Shown here piece by piece: positions 23,998 through 35,603 of a stretch of DNA of 64,000 bases. Source of the DNA: Danio rerio (lineage: Eukaryota > Chordata > Actinopteri > Cypriniformes > Danionidae); NCBI RefSeq assembly GCF_049306965.1, contig NC_133194.1, positions 13,449,001 through 13,513,000 of the forward strand, read 5' to 3'. Position 1 is the stretch's first letter, and each line of letters starts with the position of its first letter. The position numbers were made by a program, and so were the translations under genes. The notes under the pieces were generated by a model. The model had not been told where the DNA came from, made no database searches, and saw only the letters and a list, made by a program, of their open reading frames with translations.

Positions 23998-24468
23998 CAA
24001 AAAAACAATTATGCATGCATTCTTTTTGGATTCAGGATTCAGAATGGCAGAAAAATATACTTAAAAAATGATCTACTTTAGTGACACACAATTAACCAAG
24101 CAAAGCACACTCTCTTAGCTCTGTCAGCAAAAACATACAACAACAAGTACTGCACTCAAACCACACACATACACACTTAAAATTGGTTGCTATTCTAAGA
24201 ACTTAAGATCCCCTAAAGTTTTTCCCGAACACATCAGTCTAGAAAAACCATCAGATTTCATCTCAACACAACTCTATTTTTTCCTTGCACTCTTTAAGTC
24301 AGTCACTGTAACTTAATCTTATACAGGTAGTTAAAGGAAACTTCTACATTAAAAAAAATAAATAAAAAAAATCACACCATGCTGAAGCGCAGTTTTAAAA
24401 CCCCGACAGCCACATCCATTTAAAACAGCAGCAAGCTAAAAAAAACAGCGTGTCACAGCACACAAGGC

Positions 24469-24623
24469 TCATGTCTGGCTCTCACGTACTGCCTGAGGAT
24501 TTTGAGGAGCCCGGAGGAGCTCGTCTTTACAAAAATCCTGCAGATGCGCCACTGCTGCCTCATTGGGGAGGATTCCCAACAGGGCAGCACTCACTGTGTC
24601 ACGTACAGCAAATACAGCCCAGA
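24469..24623 (-). CDS. Possible exon of an unidentified gene
   Basis: After a plausible acceptor (GTGGTTTCAG) the minus strand reads, with two bases carried over, WAVFAVRDTVSAALLGILPN, EAAVAHLQDFCKDELLRAPQ, NPQAVRESQT and a stop: 50 residues with balanced composition, unlike the AT-driven open frames nearby. A good donor (GTAC|GTGAGA) also lies inside near the end, so it could be internal rather than terminal. I do not recognise the protein. If real, other exons may lie towards 35 kb, with the DIRS fossil in an intron. Confidence 0.35.
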
Positions 24624-24950
24624 CTGAAACCACAATATAACACACAATTACACACAAACAGCTAAAGGATTACATATGCCACGTACACACTGCAGCTAAA
24701 TTTGGTAGTCGCTTTACCTTCTAGTGTTTAATCTTGTCCTGTACGCACACAGTTCAGTCATTTAAAGGAAAGACAACTGTATTTAACAATAAAAAAACAA
24801 ATATTCAGTGCATTGTGTACAGAACCCAACTGGGGAGCCTTTGCCAAAACAATTGATAGCCAACTAAGTAGGAACACACCAAGCCGAAGCTCGACCAGTT
24901 GGCTAGGCGTATTCCATTTGTTACTTCTCATTGGGTTAACTTCAGCTTAA

Positions 24951-25783
24951 GGGTGCTTTCACATCTGTAGTTCGCTTCATTTGATCTGGACCAAGGGTAA
25001 TAAATGACACATTGTTGCATCTTTTGTCGTCTTTGGGTCGTTTTCACACCACACTGCTGGCTTTGATCCGAACCAGTTAAAAACGAACCAAAATGCCCTC
25101 ATCTGACAAAATCCACATCTCTCATTGGCCAGATGTTGTTGAACATATTTCCTAAACTGCTTATTGATTGGTCAGAATTAACGTGCGGGAAAATGCCAGT
25201 GAACTCCCGCAGGTAAACAACACCTTTTACTCTGGAGGGTCGACTGCGCTGGCTGATTGTATCCCTGCTTTAGACAAACTATACATTACGAAAATGAAGC
25301 TCGGCTGTAAAACAGTGTTTAATGCATCGCTCGTCACTTCAGGAGGAGACGTGAATTAATTTAGCTAAACTGCGACATGGTCATCTTGTGGAAATATTTC
25401 CAACGATCCATCAGGTAATGTTTTCCCCTCTCTCCCTCTCTGTTGGTAAAGCGCTGTGAACAAATATTTTTCCTCCATATCGCATAATGCACAGCGCATA
25501 GGCCTACGGCAGCTGAATTAGTCCGAAACGTGCAGTACTTTTTGCGGTTGGACCTGTTTTAGTACGGATCATATTCTCACCACAAACGAACCGCTCCAGG
25601 GTTCGTTTGAAAGCGTACCGAGACCACCTCTTCAAGCAGGTCTCGGTATGATTATTTGGTCCGCTTTTGGTGCGCACGAGTACGATTGCTGCATTCTCAC
25701 CTGCCCAAACGAACCGTACCAAAAGGGGAAACGAACTCTACTTTGATTCAATCGAACTAAATAAGGCAGGTGTGAAAGCACCC
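24951..25783. mobile_element. PIF/Harbinger-like MITE, TAA target duplication
   Basis: Ends GGGTGCTTTCACATCTGTAG and GGCAGGTGTGAAAGCACCC are inverse. TAA precedes (24948-24950) and follows (25784-25786). Three-base TAA/TWA duplications are typical of PIF/Harbinger. Inner words such as GAACCGCTCCAGGGTTCGTT and ACCACCTCTTCAAGCAGGTC resemble the arms of the 22501 element. Non-coding. Confidence 0.8.
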
Positions 25784-27716
25784 TAAGTTGGCCTGCCTCA
25801 GCATGTTGAATCGGTGTTCGCTGAAAAGAGCTCTCTGACTGTTTTTTTTTCAGCGTGCAAGAACAAAACGCTTACTATGTAACCCTCATTCTCCGAGAGG
25901 GGGAATGGAAATGCTATGTGAAAAAACTTCTACTATGGGGATTTCGTCAGAGAGCCAATCATTTGAAGGAGTAATAAAATGAGCCAATGAATTGGTGGTG
26001 TCAGCGTACACAGCTGGCAACAATTACAATCACCTTTGAATAGAGATGCCAGCCATGCAACACTAAGTATCTTTTCTAGCTAATGAGCCAAACTACAACA
26101 GTCTGCTAAGGCACAACAGCTGCCCAAATGGTGGCATGAAAACAAATGAACTCACTCTGGCACTGAAAAGTGAGGGAGATGGCATCCACAATCCAGTAGG
26201 CCAACCACAGTATGGATATGGTACTTCCCATCTGCCGATCATAACAGAAAAGGAGCTGCTTAGAACCATAAGCTCTAATGCGGTCACATAGTGCAGAGCG
26301 TGAATGAGACGGCAAAGAAAGAGGCTAGGTCTGCCTCCTCCATGGGTAGCGCTTGCAGGTTCGCACCTAGGTGGGCCTGGGTCTTAGGAAAAAGTGATAG
26401 TGGGCTGGCCTAAAACGCTGGCACACTTCGCTGACTGAAAATGCCTCCAGATACCCGACCCTCTTGACCGATGCCAACGCAACCGTTGCTCGAACAGACT
26501 TGCCTAAGAGAGATCTCCAAGTGGCTAAGAGAGGGAGACAGGATTAATTTAATTTTCCAGCGTCCAGCTCCTCTGGGAACTGGATGATGAGGTGATGCTT
26601 TCCCGGCACGCAGTTATCCCCGTGTCCTCATAGTGGGGATGATCAAAACACCAACCCCTCAGTGCTGATCCAGTGCTCATCCAGTCATCTGAAGGAGGAT
26701 AGCACCACACTGATCTGGCATGTCCGGGGTCCCTCTTGGAGAAAAGTACAGCACACAGCGAATAGACTCCACTTCAGGGTGTAGGCATGCCTCATAGAGG
26801 GAGCTCTAGCCGGAGTGATGGTGTTAACCACCAAACTGGTAGGTCACCGAAGTCCTCTTATGTGGTCTATAGATGGAGCACGGAAGTTTCAGAGATTTGG
26901 GCAAGGGTGCCAGATGGTGCCTGTCCCAGAGAAGAAAGCTTCTTCACAGGGATATGCAGGGAGGAGCCGTCACGAGGAGAGAGCTTAAATGCAGGTCCAG
27001 TTGTGCCAGAGGTGCAATAAACAGACCTGCTTCTTGTCCTCCCTGACGTTACACAGTATCTGTGCGAGTAGGCTCACTGGAGAAAATGCGTATTTAAGCA
27101 CGCGTATGACTCCAGAGAAGCAAACGGCGAGTGAGCTGATACTCCCGTGAGGTTGATGTACACTATTGTCACTGTGCTTTCCATCCTGACCAGCACGTTT
27201 CCCATCTAGCACTGGTAAAAAAATAAATAAAAATAAAAACCACACACAGCTCCCCCAGCACATACTGGAAGCATTCGTCGGAATGCTTGGACACTTGTTC
27301 TAGAGGCACACAGGACAGTAGAAATGCAGGGTCGGTCCAGAGGCTGAGGGCGCGGTGCATGCTCCTTGGGACATGTGCGTCTGGGGACCCAATCATTAAG
27401 CCAATGCTGAAGCAGTCTCATATGGAGCAACCTGTGCAACGTGACAGCAGCTGCGGATACCATATGCTCTTGGAGCCTCTGAAATAATATCAGTTAGATC
27501 ACAGTTTTTCTGTCAAACTCTTCGGGAGACACGCCATCATGGTGGTCGAGTCCAGCTCCAACGTGAGAAAAGAGATGCTTTGCACAAGAGCGAGCCTGCT
27601 CTTTTCTCGGTTGACCCTAAACCCCAACAGGTTGAGGTGCCGGAGCACCCAGTCCCTGTGCATAACCAATTGATCCTGCTAGTGAGCTATAAAAAGTCAG
27701 TAATCAAGATAATTTT

Positions 27717-28752
27717 ATCCAATTAAAATTTTTTTATCCAATTTTATCCTTCTTACACTGGCTGCCTGTTAAGTTGCTTATTGAATTTAAATATTGCTAC
27801 TTACCTATAAAGCTTTAAATAATCTAGCTCCTGTTTATCTAACCAACCTTCTGTTTCGCTACAATCCAACCCGCTCTATAAGATCTCAAAACTCAGGGCT
27901 TTTGGTAGTACCTAGAATAGCAAAGTCGAGTAAAGGAGGTTGAGCCTTCTCATTTATGGCTCCCAAACTCTGGAATAGCCTCCCTGATTATGTCCAAGGC
28001 TCAGACACACTCTCCCAATTCAAAACTAGATTAAAGACCTATTTTTTTAGTAAAGCATACACTGCATACAAGCATAAATCACTTAGCGGTATGATACATT
28101 AATTTGCTCCACACAGGTTTCTGCATCTCGTTTATATACACTATAAACAGCTGCTATGCTAATTATTCTCTTTATTCTCTATTTCCATCTGGGGATACTC
28201 ATCCCGAGGCTCTCAGACTACGCATCGCCACTGAATCGATTCAAGACCAGCGACGAGATGATTCCAAGGTTTCCATATCCTAGACCAGGCCGTATTCTGA
28301 GCGGCTACTGTGGTGGTCATGGAGGAGTGGAGAGCATAAGACTGATTCCTGCGACGCTTCAGGGACAGACAAGTCTTCGCTGAGGTCCAGCTTAAAGCCT
28401 CTGGTGCCTAGACTGCAGCTCTGCAAAAGACGTTTGGCCAGTGGAGAAATGGTCATGCCCAACTGAGCCTGGTTTCCCTCGAGGTTTTTTAATTCTTCAC
28501 TTTCGCCAATTGTGAAGTTTTTTTCCTCACAGCTGTCTCCACTAGCTTGCAGAGCTTAGGATCTGTAGAGCTGTGCATCGATGGATTTGCTCTTTAGTGT
28601 TTGGACTCTCAGTAGTGATTATTAACCACACTGAACAGAGCTGAACTGAACTTAAACTCTGTTTCAATTTACTATGATCTTTTATGTGAAGCTGTTTTGA
28701 CACAATCTACATTGTAAAAGTGCTATAGAAATAAAGGTGAATTGATTTTAAT
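27717..28752 (+). mobile_element. L2/CR1-type LINE 3' end nested in the DIRS fossil
   Basis: Plus-strand pieces of a LINE reverse-transcriptase C-terminus: ACTGGCTGCCTGTTAAG (LHWLPVK), then SHLWLPNSGIASL-type codons near 27955. The 3' end has the GCTGTTTTGACACAATCTAC and GCTATAGAAATAAAGGTGAA words typical of fish L2 tails. It is cut off at the 5' end. ATAATT on both sides (near 27710 and 28752) may be the target duplication. Confidence 0.75.
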
Positions 28753-29023
28753 AATTGAGTATGCAGATGCCCGTGGGTCGAAGGACCTTTAGGGCATTCT
28801 CTGCGAGCTTGTTGAAAACCCGCAGAGACAGGGAGAGCCCGGAAGGGAGGACTTTGTACTACCATGCTCAACGCTCGCAAACAGACCGCAAAAACTGCCA
28901 GTGGCATGAAAAATGGAGACAAGAACATTCATGTCCTTCAGGTCTATCGCTGTAGACCAATCCTGAGGACAGATGCACCGGGGCATGTGCTTCTGCATGA
29001 GCATTCTGAGCGACTGCTTGCAA

Positions 29024-29248
29024 GGCTGTGTTCACACCAGATGTGGAACGAGTGGATAAATCACGCTATTCGAGCGTAAATAGCTGCGTGAATATTTAAG
29101 TTTACCCACTTCATTCACACATCAAAATCCACTTCATTAGCAATTCGCATCATTCGCGCTGCAGGATGTCTATTCACACCTTTGCATTGACTTAACATGT
29201 AAATCACTCGCGCTTGACGCTTTTTCCGTGTCTGGTGTGAACACAGCA
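29024..29248. mobile_element. MITE nested in the DIRS fossil, GCTGTGTTCACACCAGA ends
   Basis: Left GGCTGTGTTCACACCAGATG; right TGTCTGGTGTGAACACAGCA, its inverse. Non-coding, about 225 bases. Target duplication not clear. Confidence 0.75.
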
Positions 29249-29855
29249 TAAAGGCAGTGGGTCAAAATGCGCAAAACTAGGATCGATTATAACCCATTGC
29301 TCTTTTAGGGTACGATGAAGTACAGACTAAAAAGCCCATACCTCATCTCAGCTGTAGGGACTGGCTCGATTGCGTCCTTCACCAGGAGGAGAGAAATATC
29401 CTTGTGCAAGACAGGGGTGGACACAGTGTTGACTTTGGTGTAATACATGCCTGTGAACTTGGGGGACCATTTAGCGAACTTTGTTAGCATGAGATAGGAG
29501 AGCTCCCCAGGAGGCGCGCATCCCGAGGAAGAGCAGAAGCTAAGAGGTAAATCTAAACTTTGTCCCAAGAGCCCGCAGGGTGGCTGGGAGTTCGAGAAAA
29601 TGGAGGTCGTCCTCTGGCACTCTAGAAGCTTGTGGCCAAGAGCACCAATCCTGTGAGCTGGAAGGCATAGCATCCCATCCTGGCAGTGTTCGGGCTATCA
29701 CATCCAGAGAAAGGAGAAATTGCTCTTTCTAAAATTATAAAGTTCATTTTGCCTTAAGTTAGGCATATGGGTGCCCCTGTTTGGGAAACACTTTTCTTCA
29801 AGTGACCTGTCTCAGGGACGCTTCTTGATCCGTACCGGACTTTGCAGCGCCCTAA

Positions 29856-30382
29856 AGCCTGGTTTATACTTCTGCGTCAAGTGACCGGCGTAACTCACGG
29901 CGCAGGCAACACGCGCAGCTGTGCATTTATACTTCTGCGTGCTGTCTCTGTTGGTCTGCATTAACACTTCCGAAACGCTAGTTGGCAGTGAGGTGTAAAT
30001 GTTCCTTTGTGTCGAGTGTCTTTGCTTCTGTTTTGCGTTTCCTGAACACTTCCTGGTTGTACAAGTGACTCAAACTCGCTCATTTTGAGGCAGGAACCGG
30101 CGGACGTGCAACAACTTTAACTATGAGGTAAACACAAAACAAAACTTTCCATCCGGAGCTCCTTCACGGGACTCCACAATTGTAAACAATTGCTCGCGCC
30201 ATTCGCGCGGCTCTCGATCCCGCCCAGACTCGTCAGCGCTACCAAGCAGACCAATCACAGAGCTTGCGCTACGCGTCGTTGCGACTCGTAGTTAAAATTT
30301 TTGAGAGGTGCGCGTCAGCCACGTCGACAGCCACAGCGAAGGGCTATGCGACAGCACCGGACGCAGAAGTATAAATCAGCCT
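29856..30382. mobile_element. Harbinger-like MITE nested in the DIRS fossil
   Basis: Left end AGCCTGGTTTATACTTCTGC; right end GCAGAAGTATAAATCAGCCT, the inverse with two changes. TAA on each side (29853-29855 and 30383-30385) fits a three-base duplication. Non-coding. Confidence 0.8.
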
Positions 30383-31615
30383 TAAGGCGGGAGGATGGTA
30401 ATTATCTGTGGGGCGCTCAACACTGCCGCTTAACCGGTGGAACAGACAGGGCAGTGGAGCAGATTTTCGAGCCACAGACAAGCGCCTTAGTGTAGTCATC
30501 TTCCCTCCCAGGGCACTCACAGCTGACCTGGTGTTTTCAGAGCAAAGTCGCTTGCAGTGCATACATTAAGCCTGGGTCGGAACTTTCCTCATGGCTCTGG
30601 GCCAATGCCTGCACCAGCCATAGCAATCAAAATGGAAATAGCCTGGCCCGCAGCAGTGTAGGCTCAGGCCCTGAGGCATGCAGACAAACTACACGCTTTG
30701 GACGGGAGCCAAGGCTAACTACCCCAGGAAGGGGCACCACATGGGCAAGATAGAAGGAAGCAGGTCGAATTATCATCAGAAAATGACAGCCCACCTTCCG
30801 ATTTAGTGATGGACATCTAGTTCTCGGTGACGTCAAGTGAGAGAGTGATCATCCCAGAGGATGGAGCGCTTCTCTCACTCGAAGCTTGGATGGAGAGCAC
30901 TGAGAATGGGAGGTCTGCAAGGCCGAGGGTGGTAGACTGACCCCCACTGTAACCCTCAGATCTGCCCGAGTGCCAACCACTGACAACAGGGGTGGTTCGC
31001 AACAGACATGCCATCGCAGTGATGGCATGCGCTGCCCACGAGCACCGAATTGACAAGCTCAACCCCAAGGCATGCAACACAGTGCTTGTGCCCATCATCA
31101 GTGGCCAGGGAACCACAGCATCCAGAAACACACACGTCTTTAAAAGGCACGCTGAACAACCATGTTGCTCTTTTAGGAAACCTGCTCAGTTACTCACCGC
31201 TCTAGGAAAACCGGACCAGAGAATGCACTGGGACAGATGAATGCCCAGCTCGAATGTCTGCCACTGCGTTGTAACACTCTGAGACTGAGAGAAAATAGCC
31301 TGTTGATCGCCGGCAACTTCTTTCTTTCTCTCACTCCTCGAAGGACGGAGATGGAAGAACCAAACACTCTTTCAGTACTGTGAGGCTCTGAAAGCGAAAA
31401 GATACTTGACGTCGCGTGGCTGGCATCTTTATTCACAGCTGATTGTGATTGATGCCAGCTGCGTACGCTGACATCGCCAGTTCATTGAAATTTCTTTGGC
31501 CCATTTTATTACTGTTTCAGATTATTGGCTCTCTGACCAAATCCCGCAGGTGGAAGTTTTTCCCCATATCATTGAAGTTCCCCTCCCACTGGGAAAATAA
31601 AACTGAAGTGACATA

Positions 31616-32399
31616 ACCAAGAAAACAACTCAATTCAAGAAGAAACAAAAGATATTAACAAAAAGCATTTATGTAAATGTAAATTTACAAACCAGAAACA
31701 GTTCTTATATTTGTTCTTTCTGAAACGCAGCATTATTTTGAGACTATTGCTAACTTTGCTACAAAAAAGCATTAAAAACAACTGATTTTTGTAAACAGTT
31801 TAATTTCTTCCTTTAAAGAGAAATGTTTTAGTTATGTACTCCCTTTAAAAAAAACTGTTTTATTTTCCTTCTTTGTATTATACTATAACTGTATTTTTTA
31901 CATTGTGAAAACACACACAAATAAACAATGTTATTTACTATAAATGTGCAAATAACATTTAAATAAATGCATTTCTTAAATATTTGTAAACGATATGGAT
32001 TATTGGATTATCAGACAAAATTGTACAACTGAATCTGTCGGTTATAAGTTCCTACTACCCTCCACAGGTGAGGATAGACACGTCCTCTCAGGGACGTGCA
32101 GAATAAGCCACAATCTTTTTTGGTGTTTTCTCAAACAGCTTTATGGTCCAGACAGCACAGTTTGTTTTCATTTGCAATTGTTATGTGGCATCAGTTTGGT
32201 AAAAAAATAAATAAATGGAAAAAAAGAAAATGAATATATATGTTGTTAAACGTATCTGAATATGATATTTATGAAATGTATAATTGTAAAAGTAATTCAT
32301 TATGCTTATGAAATGTAATTTCTAAAACCAATTCTAATTTGATAGGCAACAAATAAATACAAATATTTTTATTTTATACATTTAATATATTTGCCTTGT
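31616..32399. other. No gene or repeat recognised
   Basis: AT-rich sequence between the DIRS fossil and a Tc1-like end; short open frames only. Confidence 0.5.
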
Positions 32400-32872
32400 G
32401 CCTTGAAACAATCCGGTCTCAGAGGTCTACAGAGAATGTCTTTGTCTTCATGCTTGGTTTGAGCTTTGACATGCACTGTCAACCCTGGGGCCTTATATAG
32501 ACAGGTGTATGCCTTTTCAAATCATGTCCAATCAACTGAACTTTCCATCTGGATTCACCAGTGAACTCAAATTAAGCTGCTGAAACGTCAAGAATGATCA
32601 GTGGAAACAGATTGTACCTGAGCTCAATTTAGAGCTTCACAGTAAAGGCTGTGAATACTGATGTACATGTGATTTTTCAGCTTTTTTATTTTTAATAAAT
32701 TTGCAATCATTTTAAAAATATATTTTTTCATAATGTCATTATGTGGTATTGTGTGTAGAATTTTGAGGAAATAAATGAATTTAATTAATTTTGAAATAAG
32801 GCTGTAACATAAAAAATGTGGAAAAATTGAAGCGCTATGAATACTTTCCGGATACACTATATATAGTCAACT
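32400..32872 (+). mobile_element. Tc1-like transposon 3' end
   Basis: Matches from memory the non-coding end of cyprinid Tc1-like elements: CCTTATATAGACAGGTGTAT, AATCATGTCCAATCAACTGA, GATCAGTGGAAACAG, GTGTGTAGAATTTTGAGG, AATAAGGCTGTAACATAA and the terminal GAATACTTTCCGGATACACT. The transposase and the opposite end are absent here. Confidence 0.8.
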
Positions 32873-34619
32873 TCAGTGTTTTAGTTAAGAATACAAAAAG
32901 AATAGACTGAGGCAAACGGGCTAAAGGTTTATTACCAAAGTCATAAAATGGAATAAACAAATCATAATGGATAAAAAGAAAAATCCTTAATGTATGGTAT
33001 GTGTGTGTAATGTTTATGTTTTAAAAAAGTTCAAAATGTACATACGGCACCATGGTTCAAATTAGGTATCTATGACAGAGCAACTATTGTTTTAGGAAAC
33101 ACTTATTACTATATCATTTATTTCCTAAAATTGAGTTGTACTATGATTTTGGCAACACACCCCAGAACAACTAGTTGTTAATGACCTATTTAAATTCATA
33201 TCAGAGTGTTCTGGAAAACATGGTGATCTACACATTACCTACTCCAAAAGACAATTAATGACCATTGCTTTTATAATTGGACATGGCAAAGCTTTAAGAT
33301 TGTGCTCTATATAACAGCCTTCCAAATAAAACTCAAATCCACTGCCCATAACTCATTTTGGGTTACTGTAAAACTACTTTAGTCAAAGGTAGAGAATGCC
33401 AAACATGCAAAGATGCCACAAACGTTGTTATGGTGTAAGTCAGAAGCGAGTCATGTTTCACACACAGAGAATGAGATGATCTTGAGAACTCACGTATTTA
33501 AATGCTGCTCTCACAACACAAGCTTTACAGTGTGTACGTGGCCACAGAGTTCACCTGTGCTTTACATAATTCAGCTAAAATACTCAACTAAAATATGAAC
33601 TAATCAACGCTGAACTTGTCACTCATACATATTGTTCATAAATAATATGACCTCCATTTGCCTTCAAAACCTCAGAAAATAAAATCAAGACATATCAGTC
33701 ACAACTTGCCCTAAAATCTAAGGCTAAAAATAAGATATTTTATATTAACTGAACAAATATATCTATTTTAAGACTTCTAATCTAATTTCCAATCTAATTT
33801 CTTCATGAAAAATGTTAATGTAAATTAAAACCTAGTCGTAACAGGTAAATAAAATTTAAATGATTAAAAATGTATAATTAAATAAATCACTGTATTGCAA
33901 TAATGAGCAACTGGGGGAAAGTTGCTGATTAAGAAAATTCGATAATAATAAAAAACTGGATTAACTTAAATTATTATTATAATGAAAATAGATTAATTTA
34001 CTGTTAATACTAAGGAGGCCATATGATGCTTTACAGTGTTTCTTTATTGTGTAACATCTGTTTGTACAAGTATAAGATGAAGAATAAAGCTCATAATCTT
34101 TCACAAAATAAATGATTTACATTTAACAGAATAAACTCCAATCATCTCTCTTTACACTTATCAAGTGATCAGACAAATCTGATTGGTTGTGAATTTGCAG
34201 CTCATGCTTTATGAAGCAGAACAGGCACTTTCAAATTATTTACTGTAGTGTTCATCATTAAATTGGATTAAATGTCCTTTATTTCCATTACGAAAACAAA
34301 ATAACAGTGGGAAAGTGCCATGATGGGTGATGTAATCAATGAATGAATACCTTCAACATAGACTAATACATTAAGCCTTATTGAAGCGCTCCAGTATTGT
34401 CCAGCAGTGTTTCTCAAATGGCGGGTTTTGACCCAAAATTAGGTTGCAGAAGCGTGTTGAGAGGTGAAGATATGCATGACTTTTGAAAGACGTGTGTAAA
34501 AACTGTTCAATGTAATTCATGTGCATGGAATAACACATTCATCAAAAAGTCATTGATGGGTTATGTTCGCAAGGATATGGTTCATTTTAAATTAAAGTAA
34601 TGAGAAATTTGAAAAAAGC
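32873..34619. other. No gene recognised
   Basis: AT-rich intergenic DNA downstream of ptpn2, without a repeat I can name. Short open frames only. Confidence 0.5.
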
Positions 34620-34800
34620 CAAAAAGGCTTGTTCTGTTGAACACAAGACATTTTAAAGTATGTTGAAAACCTGTAACTTCCATGATAACACTGACTTTCA
34701 TGGTATTTTTACCCAGCTATTTCATACGAAAACCTCAAACTGGTTTGGAACAAGTCAAGGACGAGTAAATGATGGCAGAATTGTCATTTTGTCCCTTTAA
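34620..34800. mobile_element. MITE copy, 'GTTCACCCAAAAATG' family, fragment
   Basis: TTGTTCTGTTGAACACAAGA, AAACCTGTAACTTCCAT, AAACTGGTTTGGAACAAGTC, GAGTAAATGATGGCAGAATT: the middle and right half of the family. The left end is missing. Confidence 0.65.
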
Positions 34801-35035
34801 AGCATGTTAACTTTCTAAAAAACCTAATTAAAAGCCCTTTTTTATTTTAGCGCATCATATGGCCCATTTAATATAACAGTACTCTTAATTATGCCACTCA
34901 TACTTATGGTATTACCATCAGTTCTGGTACACACGAAAATTATAATCAAAATAAAGTTGCCATTCAAATCTCTATGAACAAAAGTCAACCACACCAGCCA
35001 GTCACACCATCAGACATGTATATGGTAGTAATATA

Positions 35036-35330
35036 CAGTTGAAGGCAAAATTATTAGCCTTCCTGTAAAATTTTTATTCTTGTTCAAATACTTTCCAAGG
35101 GCTGTTTAGCGGAGAAACCATTTTTAAACCCAATAGATTTAATATGTTTTTTAGAAAATATATTATATTTCAAAAAAATAATCATTCTTGAGAGGGCTAA
35201 TCATTATGATCTTAAAAATTGTTTAAAAAATGTTATCCAACCAAACTAAAACAAACAAGAGGCTTTTTTTTAGAAGAAAACATATTACTACAATTTTCTC
35301 AGTAGGGTTAATAATTCCTACATGTATGTT
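35036..35330. mobile_element. Tc1/mariner-like MITE, CAGTTGAAG family
   Basis: Begins at a TA with CAGTTGAAGGCAAAATTATT, ends near 35330 with GGGTTAATAATTCC-type sequence; interior as in the copies at 55628 and 61652. About 270 bases downstream of the ptpn2 stop. Confidence 0.7.
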
Positions 35331-35603
35331 CTGGTAAAACTAATATGCAAAAGGCTTGACCTCGGAATGACCAAGAGGATTAAATGGTAATCTCTTCTGT
35401 GCAGTGTAGTGACACACCTGCATCTGAGAGGCTAAAAACTAAGTGACAATATGTCACATTATTCACATGACATTATTATTGAGGCATCTGTGGGATTATG
35501 TGACTTGCATTACCCACACATGACCAGACATGTTTGAAATGACTCACTGGGTCAATAAAGGGCAGAGCACGATAAAAGTGACATTTCTCGCAGACAGACG
35601 GTT

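Larger units (their letters stand above)
25876..31615 (-). mobile_element. DIRS-type tyrosine-recombinase retroelement, fossil
   Basis: A 5.7-kb element with inverted terminal repeats of about 190-200 bases (25876-26061 and 31413-31615); both hold GATTTGGTCAGAGAGCCAAT-type sequence and a GTCAGCGTAC word. On the minus strand a gag-like region lies near 30.8-31.4 kb and reverse-transcriptase-like pieces lie near 29.3 kb (LVKDAIEPVPTAEMRYG), 28.9 kb (ICPQDWSTAIDLKD) and 27.3 kb (LLHMRLLQHWLNDWVPRRT). These resemble zebrafish DIRS polymerases, and the inverted ends fit that group. It is clearly broken, with many breaks plus three insertions: an L2-type tail (27717-28752) and two MITEs (29024-29248, 29856-30382). 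The divergent ends and the insertions point to an old copy. Confidence 0.75.
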
